Assembly (NCBI GenBank): GCA_008931825.1
Contig: QXVZ01002838.1
Location: forward strand, 1-35,292
Reading direction: 5' to 3'
Source: Phallusia fumigata
Lineage: Eukaryota > Chordata > Ascidiacea > Phlebobranchia > Ascidiidae
DNA length: 35,292 nt
How positions within the stretch are numbered: position 1 is the stretch's first letter; every line of letters starts with the position of its first letter. The notes under the pieces were generated by a model. That model was not told the DNA's origin and made no database searches. It worked only from the letters and a program-made list of their open reading frames with translations. Positions 12,444 through 22,900 of this stretch are shown in pieces. The translations under genes were made by a program, and so were the position numbers.

Positions 12444-12484
12444 AGTTACCAACCTTTAAAGCTAGATTTCTGCGTTTGAACAAA
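12430..12484 (+). promoter_or_regulatory. Splice acceptor and short 5' UTR of ECHS1 (possible spliced-leader trans-splice site)
   Basis: A strong acceptor, TTTTTGTTTCAACAG, ends at 12445, 39 nt before the ECHS1 ATG. No matching donor or upstream exon was identified. It may accept a spliced leader, as many tunicate mRNAs do, or close a 5'-UTR intron. It also explains why the in-frame open stretch upstream (12116-12484) should not be read as coding. Confidence 0.5.
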
Positions 12485-13357
12485 ATGTCTGGTCTACTAA
12501 GCACAACTTTCCGGGGTTTGTTAAAGACTGGAGTTCTTACAAAAAATCCATCGTATTTCTACTCCAATTCACTAAAAGCTTACTCCAACATCTTAGTCGA
12601 CAAGAAGGGTGAAAATGGGTGTGTGGGGTATATTCAACTTAATCGACCCAAGGCTCTGAACTCACTGTGCGATGCATTAATTGACGATGTTAACGATGCA
12701 TTGGACAACTTTGAAAAGGACAAGGAAGTCGGGTGCGTGGTCATCACAGGAAATGAAAAAGCGTTTGCCGCTGGTGCTGATATAAAAGAAATGCAAAACA
12801 AGACATTTGTTGACTGTGTAAGTGGAAACTTCCTTAATCACTGGACGAAAATCACACAGAACAAGAAGCCAATCATTGCCGCCGTGAATGGTTTTGCTCT
12901 TGGCGGGGGATGCGAGCTTGCAATGATGTGTGATATAATTTACGCTGGAGATAATGCTCAGTTTGGTCAGCCTGAAATCTTGCTTGGTACGATTCCTGGG
13001 GCCGGTGGAACCCAGCGTCTTCCAAGAGTTGTTGGAAAGTCGCTGGCCATGGAAATGGTCTTGACAGGGAACCGAATTAACGCCGAGTCTGCACTACGAG
13101 CTGGTCTTGTCAGCAAAGTGACCAGCAAAGAGACTGTTGTTGATGAAGCTATTAAAACCGCTGAAAAAATATCAAAAAATTCAAAGCTTATTGTTGCAAT
13201 TGCAAAAGAGGCTGTGAACACAGCCTATGAAACCACATTGGCCGAGGGGAACCATTTTGAAAAGAAGTTGTTTCATGGCACATTTGCAACTGAAGACAGA
13301 AAAGAGGGAATGTCGGCATTTGTAGAAAAGCGGGCAGCAAAGTTCAAAGATGAATAA
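12485..13357 (+). CDS. ECHS1: Enoyl-CoA hydratase, mitochondrial (short-chain), single exon
   Basis: A 290-residue protein, the same length as human ECHS1. It hydrates trans-2-enoyl-CoA to 3-hydroxyacyl-CoA in mitochondrial beta-oxidation and branched-chain amino-acid breakdown. Residues 1 to about 30 are rich in Ser/Thr/Lys/Arg with almost no acidic residues, fitting a matrix-targeting presequence. The crotonase core is intact: [10 protein letters not shown] around 94-103 and [10 protein letters not shown] around 137-146 (oxyanion hole). Both catalytic glutamates are present, Glu144 in GGGCELAM and Glu164 in [19 protein letters not shown], at the numbers used for the mammalian enzyme. The start is the ATG after the acceptor at 12445, because upstream codons show no presequence or family similarity. 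There are no introns, whereas the vertebrate gene is split. An AATAAA lies at 13641-13646. The function call is very secure. Confidence 0.97.
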   Translation: MSGLLSTTFRGLLKTGVLTKNPSYFYSNSLKAYSNILVDKKGENGCVGYIQLNRPKALNSLCDALIDDVNDALDNFEKDKEVGCVVITGNEKAFAAGADIKEMQNKTFVDCVSGNFLNHWTKITQNKKPIIAAVNGFALGGGCELAMMCDIIYAGDNAQFGQPEILLGTIPGAGGTQRLPRVVGKSLAMEMVLTGNRINAESALRAGLVSKVTSKETVVDEAIKTAEKISKNSKLIVAIAKEAVNTAYETTLAEGNHFEKKLFHGTFATEDRKEGMSAFVEKRAAKFKDE

Positions 13358-13640
13358 CTGTAGAGTTTTTTCGGTAGTGGCAGTAATTATTTGATCATAT
13401 TCCCTTCAATTTGATGGAATTTGTATTTTGCATAGTCATGTTTTAAATAAGCTTTTTGGCTGATTAAGTGTTAAAAAATTGTGCTTAGCAGCTTGTGTAG
13501 AACCTCCACATACAATGGTGTAATTAAGACAATACAAACACATTTAAATGCTTAGAATTGTCTGTTTTTTAAAATTACTCATTCCACCATCTTCTTGTCT
13601 AAAGCTAAGTTGCAAACCTATTTTTAACAAGAGACATGCA

Positions 13641-13646
13641 AATAAA
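13641..13646 (+). terminator. Polyadenylation signal AATAAA, probable ECHS1 3' end
   Basis: A canonical AATAAA hexamer lies 284 nt after the ECHS1 stop codon, on the same strand and before the repeat-rich intergenic region. Actual cleavage-site use cannot be seen from sequence. Confidence 0.45.
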
Positions 13647-14230
13647 ACAAACTGACTGTAGCTATACAAAATGTCTTTAATTTATATGGATTAAGTCCTT
13701 TCTCACTTAAATATCTGTTTTGAAAAACTTGTTGTTTTGCCTATTTTGTACAAAGCATAATTTTAGTGATTTGCAGGGTTGTTAAGGGTAGTTTATTGTC
13801 ATGTAAATGAAATCTTGTTAGCTTCGAATTCAAGATGATAGCAAAGACCTATTACAACAGTTAAAGGGTATAATTAAAGGTAAGATTACTTGTTGGCATG
13901 ATTAATAGTAAATTTATTTGGCAAATTTTGATTTTAAAATTATAAATTAATGCTGTTGCACTAGATTAAAACTCTTATGTCTGAAAGTCCAAAAATGAAA
14001 CAGACAAATAAAATATGTTGTTTTTATCATACTAATCATGATCATTTTAGATTTTCAAACAAACAAAAAAAAAAACTTGCAACTTACCACAGAACTTTGA
14101 AATACAAATTTTGAGGCAAACAAAGTTCACCAGAAATGGCTACTCATTGATGAAAGTTGGACACTGCTTTTGGCGCAGAAGAAAGAGGTAAAAAATGAGT
14201 TTTTAAAAGCGGTTTTCAGTCCTTGTTCTG

Positions 14231-14310
14231 AGATTTCAGGCATTCTAAATCAGGGCTTTTGTTACTTTTTGGTCTGCAACCCCTTCTAATTGATAAAAAT
14301 TTTTGCCACC
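14231..14310. repeat. hAT-like repeat fragment (copy 1 of a pair)
   Basis: The stretch CAGGGCTTTTGTTACTTTTT-GGTCTGCAACCCC-TTCTAATTG resembles the hAT-MITE end (CAGGGGTTCTCAACCTTTTTGG..GCGACCCC). A diverged relative occurs at about 22978-23060 in an intron of the NLR gene, with the shared words TTTTTGGTCTG, ACCCCTTCTAA/ACCCCTCTAAC and ATAAAA. Confidence 0.45.
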
Positions 14311-14639
14311 CCTTGTATTGGACAATATAAAAAGGAACAAACAAATATTCTAGTCAAAACCACTGAACTACTCTGTGCTAGGGTTGAACAGTTCTTTTGT
14401 GCATAGCAAGCCAAACCACAACTCAGAGATTGTCAGTAATGGTTTCACTGCTGTTTCCTTATTGTTGAAGCAAAAACACTGTACAGCTGGTAGATATGGT
14501 CAAGTTGTGCCATCTGCTTCGTCTAACCCCATAGCCCCATTGGTTTCCCCTGCTAGCCCCCTATTGTGGGTTTAATTATCAAACAATGTCTGAATTGGCT
14601 AAAAATTTGGGCAGCAAAACGTTTTTAATCTTCAACGAA

Positions 14640-15260
14640 AAATGAAGTGGACACATTGTTTTTACTGTGTTATTTTATTTTATTTCTTTTTTCAAATTTT
14701 CACAAATGATAGATGGCTATCTGAAGTTGTTGTGCACTGACAACTTTTTACCCCAATTGACCCATCGGACCACCCACAGACCCCCAAAATGTGAAATTTT
14801 TAAAACAGCAATATTTAACATAGTAATTCGCATTGATGTTTCCCATTTCAATGGTGGATACAATGCAAAGTAGTTTAAAGCATTTTATGACTTTAATTTG
14901 GATTTTTTTTACCTTTTAACCTCAAATATTTAATTTTTGTTTACATGCCCTTTACTTCAGACATACTAATCATACTGTATTGAAATTTAGGATGTAGACA
15001 TGTATGGTGTTTCTTATTGGTTGTTTAAAATTTTTAGCTTGATTAGTCAAGTATTTACCCCTACAGCTGCAAATATGTGTTTAAGAGCTGACTGTTTTAC
15101 CCTAAATACAAAACGACCTGATGCAAGGGAGTGATTGTTGAGTTTACGACAGTTTATCCAACATAACAAAGGAAATGATACATATGGAAAACATCAATTT
15201 GGGGTGGTAGTGTATGTGGAACCCCCCCATGGAGAACGCCACCTCTCTAGTTTTGTTATG
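14640..15260. repeat. Dispersed repeat family, copy A (best-preserved)
   Basis: This segment aligns along its length with 33300-33770 plus 34430-34500. Shared words include ATAGATG..TATCTGAAGTTG, CCCATCGG..CACCCACA, TTTACTTCAGACATACTAAT, GGTTGTTTAAAATTTT, GTCAAGTATTTACCC and AAAACGACCTGA.GCAAGGGA. Partial relatives occur at about 31905-31996 and 27000-27600. No coding capacity or clear terminal repeats are visible, so it is probably a non-autonomous transposon. Confidence 0.7.
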
Positions 15261-15429
15261 AATTACTTAATGGAGTTGAATAAAACTTAGACAGGTTAAA
15301 AATTAAACACTAGCATAGTGACCTATTGGTCACCATGCATCCCCCTCCAGTGGGAATTTTTATGTGACAATTTCTAAATTGGTTGAAAATTTAATAAAAT
15401 CAATAAACAGTGTTAGTAGATAATAAAAT

Positions 15430-15780
15430 TGGGGCAGTTTACAGAAAATGTTGGTGCATCGATTGCTGTGTTTAACGTAATAGCCCACAAGCCCCCTCAT
15501 AGGGTTCAAACTACTAAAGAATGTCTGAATTTGGTGAAATTTGAACAGTTTGTTTATCATGTCGTTGTGGTGCAATGAATACTGTGTTTTTTCTAATACC
15601 CTCAGCAGTTACCCCACTAGCCCCTCCTAGATTGGCTTCATTTTTTAAACATTGTCTGAGTTTGGTAGAATTTAGACAGTTTGTATAACATGTCAGTGTT
15701 ATTCATTGATTGCTGTGTTTAACCCTCTATTCCTCATGGCAGTTGACTTGCTAGCACTTTAAAGTTTGTGAATGGGCCAT
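15430..15780. repeat. Degenerate tandem array, about 3 units of 115-130 bp
   Basis: The unit reads roughly GATTGCTGTGTTTAA, then CCCCACTAGCCCC, then AATGTCTGAATTTGGTGAAATT and ACAGTTTG. It recurs with its ACTGTGTTT/GCTGTGTTT word at 15465, 15581 and 15712. A further relative lies near 14500-14610 (CCCTGCTAGCCCCC..AACAATGTCTGAATTGG). It is probably part of the surrounding dispersed repeat family. Confidence 0.55.
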
Positions 15781-16956
15781 AGTTTGTTATAATTATCAAT
15801 TTTTCTGTTAAAATAAATAAACTACATAAATTATTTATCTGCTGCTGTTTTGTACACATGTTCACGATACCCTTCAATCAATCTACAGCTTTGTATGTGG
15901 AAACTAATGCATTCTGCCTGCAGAAATAATCGTTATAAAACACTTTGGTAACTGGGGGATGGGAAATCGACTAAATTGCCATTCCATATGCACTGTTTAG
16001 GTAATAGTTTTTATGGAGTGAAAATAGGGTGAAAGCCACCATTTTAGTTTGATACAAATTGCCAATACTATCTGTCAAAAATATTATGTGACATACTTTT
16101 TGACTTACAGGTCTTGCTATTCGATCTTCATCAACTTTTCCCAAGCAAAGCTTGACAGCATCGAATTTGCTGTTGCGACGATTATGTTCTCACAAAACAA
16201 CAGCATGGACATTAACAGCATTAAAAAGTTGAAAAGAAAACCTACTAGAAAGACTTCCCAGATTTGGCAGCACGATTATACTTGTTGTAGGCATCACTAA
16301 GCATGTTTTTGTTTTATATGCGTCTTTCAATAAACTACCTGCCCCACTGTGGTTATCTGGAAAAATTACCGATAAGAATTTTCAAGCCAGTGTACAGTAA
16401 AAAGCACAAATGCAATGGACAACAAGTACACCTAAGGCACGGGAAAGGAAACTTCCATGATCACTTTTGGTATTTATTCTCCATTTGATAAGCCTAGCAA
16501 ATATCAAAAGTTTGAAATGTTTGGCACTGATGACTTGTGTATATTGACGGCAAATGTTCAAATCTATAAATACTGGGTTAATTTAATTGATTTGGTAACT
16601 ACTTGTTGTGGTTCAATACAGCTCAGGGGTTTAGTTTCTGACGCTTTAAACCCTAATGTTGCACTTTGTTTTGTCATGCAATGTCTTTTTTGTGTGATTA
16701 AATGGTGTTATACTACCTAAAATGTGCACGTTGTAAAAGAGCATCAGCATAATCAAAAGTTCCCAACTATTTTTGTATAGCTTTAAACTATTTGCAAGTG
16801 TGTGTAACAGGTGTTGCTTTGACATAACAGACTAAGCATTTGGTTTGAAAAGATGCAAAGTTTTTAAAATGGGGACATGGAGTTTTAGCGTGTTCAGTGA
16901 CATGAAATTTGATACTTGCCCATTGTATAAAGTAACGGTAAAGGGTTGACTGAGCG
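15781..16956. other. Intergenic region upstream of the NLR gene
   Basis: No gene is supported. Overlapping open frames at about 16049-16720 follow an acceptor-like TTTTTGACTTACAG. They encode basic, low-information sequence with no recognisable family and could be an old pseudogene. The NLR promoter should lie near the 3' end of this stretch. Confidence 0.3.
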
Positions 16957-19900
16957 ATGCTTTGTCTGGCAGTGATGCATGAAGGACTGCCAGACTCAGA
17001 AGAAGGTCATTTCGTTGCCTATGTCTGTCAGTTTGCCAGGTTAACTGAAAATTACATTGGTAGATTCAAACTTTGCGTAATCCTTTGGTCTGTTGAAAGA
17101 TGTTAAGTTGGTTTGAATAAAATTGAGAAACAAACTTCTTGGTATAGTTTCTTGACTTTATTGGAGAAACATGGCGAAAACAGCCAGGTATGATAATAGT
17201 TATACATTTGCCGTGTCTAAAGTTTAGACAAGCGTTGATTGGCAATGCAGCTAATTGTATGCAAAACAACATGATTTAATTTTTTCATTTCCATACTTCT
17301 CAAAAACAAAGCAGTTTTTGTCAGATGAAATACTTTTTTATGGGTAAAGTTTTATTGCTTCCATGCAACATAAAATAATGTTCTTTAAAACTGTACACAA
17401 GCTTATTTGTTTTTTGTAGAGTATCATCCAGAAGTGGTGATCTTGCTTCAGTCAGAGCTGCTTTAAAAGAATTTGCCAAAATCAGACAAAATGTGCAATT
17501 ACATGACTGGCCGGAATATTTAAGAAAACTTGGGTTTTCCAACCACACAATAGATCTTTATTTGGAGGATCATAATTTGAAACTGAACCTTTACTGGGCA
17601 CAAATGGATAAGCTGCAAACAACAAGTAAGACCCTAAATTTAAGGCAACTGTTTGTAGTTCTCATTTGTCCTTCTGTATGTTGCTGATTGATAAGTTACC
17701 AGTGAATTTATTAACGGTGAAGTTGTGCTTTTATCTGAAAATTGCCACATTGCTGTTCTTCAAAGAAATATGTATTCCAGGCCTATAGCTAATGTCTGTT
17801 TCCAAAACAAACAGTCAACATATGTGTAGATTAAATTTGTTTCCAAAAATATCACACAATACACTGGTGGTGAAAGTGTGCAACTTGTCCATGATTGTAG
17901 TCCCCCAATTAAATAAAGAAACAGATGTAGTGCATTAGAATTTTGAGCAAGAAGAGCATTTTTTGGAGTCCCCATTGAATTACTGATGTTTTATTGTGTG
18001 TTAAGATAGTAATGATATAGTGCTCTAATCAAACCATTAATGATATATTTTTAAAACATCTATAAGTAAGAATCAATTTTGAAAGGTACACATAAGCCCA
18101 TTGGCAGTATTGCCAAACTTGTACAAGAAGAAATATACACAAAAACAAGAAACCCATTGGTTGATCAGATTTTGGCACATAGCGATGTCAAAATGTCTAT
18201 CATAAAAAGTAAGTTTTCGTTTACTTTTTTGTTAATAAGGATGCTTGTTTTAAATATTGTTTTGCTATGTTCAACGTTGCTTGTGGATGGAGTTTTTAAG
18301 TTAAAAATGCTCTATATTGACATTGTTGGTTATTGCCTTTTGGTAACTTAAACTGTAGAAAACAAAATTGGGGGGGCAAATCAAAAAATGCAATGCTTAA
18401 AGGTAACGGCCACTGGACCATAAAATATTTATCAGTGTGTGAAGGTTCTAAACTTTTACTGCAAGGAAAACAAGTTGTATGTGACCTTCTGAAAAACTAA
18501 CACTTTTGAGTGACATTTTGATCAGGTGTATTCACTCATTATTTGTAGGTCAAATCTTTTAAATAAAGTCATCAATAAGTGCAACAGACATTTAAAGATG
18601 GTGTTAATTTGCAGATCGCAACCTAGCCTGGTTTTTGTATGACTTTGTGGCACCTGGCCCAGATTTTAGTTGGCATCGATTGGCGCGTGAAACATTGGAG
18701 TTAAGAGATGATCAGATTTATACCATTGAGCACAATTACTCAGGAAACTTATTTGAAAAAAGTTACAGACTAATGTTGACTTGGATGAAAATTAAAAACA
18801 TATGTGAGTTCACTTGAAAATTGAAAAGGACTATGTTATTGTTATAGTAGGTATTTGACGATGTGGTGAATGTTCAGCTTCAAATGAACCCTTAGCTCTA
18901 GCTATATCACAAAATTATAAATTTTAATCTGACACCCCAATTATAAATGTTAAATATTTATATTGTATGTTGCTTATTTATTTTAGCCATTAGATATCTA
19001 TGTGTTTAGGGTCTCACGTGGACACTAGCCAATGATTTGTAAACTTTCTTTTTCAAACCTTCAGCTAAATCATTGCAATTCAGCTGAAAAATCTTTCAAT
19101 TTGCATTTCAGCTGAACCACAAGAAATTGCAACAATACTCGGTAGAGGAATTGTTTTACCAAAAGTATTTGTTCTGAAAGAACAAGTGCATTTGGAGTTT
19201 GAAAGTGCATTAGAACCAGATTTAGACAAAACTTCAGCTGAACAAGGTTTTACTGTTTGTTTTTGTAAATGTTTTGTTAGAAAAAAAAACTTTATTTTTG
19301 TTTGAATTAATAGATGCAAGTACCAGTGTTGAGATGTCTCTTTTAAAATTTTTTATGGATTCTGAATGTTCATCGGAATCAGATTTGGTTGAGATTTCAA
19401 CAGAACAAGGTTTTACAGTTTGTTGTTTCAAATGTGTCTGTTAGGAGCAACAGCAGCCCTACATTTCCTTACAAAACCTTGGGCTGTATAGGCCATGTTC
19501 TACAACAAAATCACTTGTACTAAACACACAGAGGTTTTTAAAAAAGTATTAGTTATTTGTACTAAATTATAGAGGTCTTTAAGTATTGCGAAACCCTCAA
19601 CAAAACAAACTAAAAAGCAAATCTTCCTTATACATATGATAATGTCGTGAAACTAGGTTGTCGGAAAATTAAAAAAAAATCATTTATATTTGTATTTTGT
19701 TCTTTGTTATTTTGTGTATCCCCAAAACAAGTAATAAAAATTGAAAATAGCCTTACCACGTGAAAAAATTGCTTTGATGTGAACATTTTATTTACTCTAA
19801 TTACAACAAGAAGATACACACCAGTACTTGTTTGTAAAACATTTTCTATGTTTCGACAAACGCTGTTGTCATCATCAGCAATGACTTGGAAAAGAAGTGC

Positions 19901-22900
19901 AAAGTTACTTCATAATAAAAGAAAATTTGGTTTGGCCGATATACATGTCTCCACATGAGCAAGTGAGCTGATAGACAACATTAGATCTTGCCAACTGGGG
20001 TTGCCAGTCTTTCTGGTGAAATTGAGTTCCTAGTTTGTTGGTGTTGTGGATCACTTTCAGACGAACAGGGCCCCTTTTTTCTTTTACTGCCACAGTTAAC
20101 TTTGTGCCACTTTTCTGAGTCATTCTTGATGAAGACAATGGCATTTGTCAAAACAAGTGCTGGCTTGTATCTTCTTATTGAGACTATTTAAAACCGTGAA
20201 TTGTGTACTTAATTTTGTTAATTCGTTATAACTATCGCTAAAAGTTTACCTTAGTTATTTGTTAAATTTAAGTTTGGAAAAAAATAGATTATTTCCAGCA
20301 CAGCTTTTAAACTGAGTTTGATTGTCTTGAAATTGACTTGGCCAAAATAAATAGCTCATTATTAGCCTTGGCTTGTGGTATAGACTCATCACAGTGCCTT
20401 TTTTGAAATATATATCCCTAATTGTAAGTTGTATTGCAGATATGAAAATCCTGTCATTAAAACAAGTCTGTAGAAATTTTGCATTGAATCAAGAAGACAC
20501 AGTTCCTCTGCAAGCAACACGAGAAACAAAATACAGACTAACAAATATTACTGCCAATAATTTATTTGATGAGGCAGCACATGAAACAGATATCAAACAA
20601 CAACATAATATTGTTGGTCTTACTGGAACTGCTGGAATCGGCAAAACCACATTTTGCAAATCAGTTCTTAAGCAATGGATTAAGTCACAGCCGGAATCGT
20701 TTGTGTTCTACATTTCATGCAGAGACCTCAACTTCAAGAAGAAGTACAGTGTATTGGAGTTTCTTCTTGTGTCTACAGATCACACAAATGTTTTTCTCCA
20801 ACCTAATGATCACTATGTGGTGTTGAAGGAAATTTTGTCAAAGAAATCAGATGTGTTGATCATAGTTGATGGACTGAATGAAGCATTACACACTGGTGGT
20901 TTTTCGCTTCCCCCACATGGCATGTCACTATTTGAAAAGGAGTATCCTTACAGTATACTGATGAATCTGTGTAAGGGGCGGCTTCTTCCTGATGCAAAAA
21001 AACTGGTTGCTTCTCAGTCGAGTGTATTTTCAAACTTTAATTTAGAATGCAAGCCTTTATTTATTGTAAAGGTGTTAGGTCTCAATCAAGAATCTCAGAT
21101 TCTCCTCTGCAAACAGGTTTGTGAAACAGATGAGCAGCACCACCGTGTCCGACAGGAACTGGCAAAACAACCCCACATATCTGGCTTGTGTTTTGTTCCT
21201 ATGTTTCAGAAAGTGGTCATTAAACACATCCTAGCGAGTATAAATTCAAGTAAATCAATGGTGTTTCAAACCAATGTTTACCTTGACTGCCTAAAGGAGT
21301 GGTTACACTATCTGTCGATTCTTCCTGATGACAAACAGATAAAAAACTTGGCACACTTGGCCTATTATGGTGTTGCAAATAATTTTCCTGGTTTTTTTGG
21401 CAAAGAATTGGAAGATCATGGTTTTCAAATTGAATCTATTGAAACATCCACATGTGTTAATGTAAATGGTTTGGAGACAGATATATTTCCGACTGGAAAA
21501 AAGATTTTTTCTTTCTTTGATGGGGAGTGGAATTTGTTTATGGCTGCATTATATTTGATGGTTTTTTCTTCCACAGAAGAATTTTCTATTGAGGTGCAAA
21601 AGATATTTAACCAGAGTGTTGTCACACAGTGTTTGTTTGGTTTTTGTAATCCAGTCATTTGGAAAAATTTAGAAGACTCCGTTTCTGGGCCATTGAAAAA
21701 AGAAACAAAGGAAGCACTTTTGAAATCACATTTTCTTAGTTATATTCAAAACTTAAGCCAGCTGCCTGCAGATTTCCCAATTCCACCAACAGAATTTATT
21801 GGTGTGAAAGCAATTGACCTTATGATTAGATGGAATAGTGTAAATGATCCTTATTTTCTTGGGAAAATATGCGGATGGGCATATGAGGCCCAAGATGATG
21901 ATTTAACCAAGGTGGTTGCCAATTCCCTTCCAAGTCCATTGTTACTGTCCAAAGCATGGGTCGGTACACATGAAGTGATTTGTTTCTGTCATGTTCTATC
22001 AGCTGCAGACAAGCCGCGAATGCTTAATGTTGGATCTTTGTTGCACCCATTCATGTACCCTGGAGGTGCTCTATCCACACTGCTCTGCACAGTCCAAAAA
22101 TCAAAACACAAAGTAAACACATGATACGGCGAAACTTTGGTTGTAGTGTGGCATTTATTTTATCTTTCTTGTGTAGAGTAGAAGGAATAATAATGGTCAA
22201 AATGGTTAAACGTATGATGCTTTGTTGTTTGTTAAGCATTTATTTATTTTTGACAGATCCTGAAGTTGCATCTAAAAGAAGTGAACTTGTTGGAATGTTT
22301 TGATTATATTTTGGAGATGCTCCCTGACATCATTGAGCTTACACTGGATTCTTGTAACTTGCTGGTTACTATGGCAGAAAAACTGGTTAATGTGATCACA
22401 CAACACAAAATCCATGTAGCGTATATCATGTTTTCATTGTTTTACCATTAGTTTACATGGTGATAATATTCTTAAAAAAAATTCTGTTTGTGTTACAGTT
22501 GTCTTTTCTTCGATTGGCAAACAATGACCTGAATGGTGTTGGAAAGTTTTTAGCAAATTGCAATCCCATGATACAGATACTATGGCTTGCTCATTGCAAC
22601 TTGCAAGATGACGATTTCATGTGGATAGGAAAAGCTTTGACAAATGGAGATACACATGTAAGCAACAGGAAACTCATGATAAATTGTTTGATTTTTTTGT
22701 CATTTTGCCCTAAAGACCATTGTTTTGACCATGAAGACAACCTTTTTTGGCAGATAAATTGGCTGTGTATAGAACAGAATGTGATGTCGAAAAATGCGTT
22801 GGACAGTTTGGCCCCAAGTGTTGACAAACTTGGTGGGATGTCCTTAGTTGCATGTTCTGTCAAAGACAATGGCCTCGAACAAGTTTGCCATAAAATACGC

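Noticed and set aside
12116..12484. In-frame extension of ECHS1 by 123 codons upstream of the chosen ATG
   Set aside because: It has no family similarity and no presequence. A strong splice acceptor lies at 12445, between this stretch and the real start. The protein from 12485 already has the exact family length and numbering.
16049..16720. Three overlapping open frames between ECHS1 and the NLR gene
   Set aside because: No recognisable family, no consistent splice phases and compositionally ordinary for AT-rich intergenic DNA. An old pseudogene cannot be excluded.
19850..19878. A functional hammerhead ribozyme
   Set aside because: Only the core and helix II are recognisable. Flanking sequence cannot close stem I, so activity is not supported.
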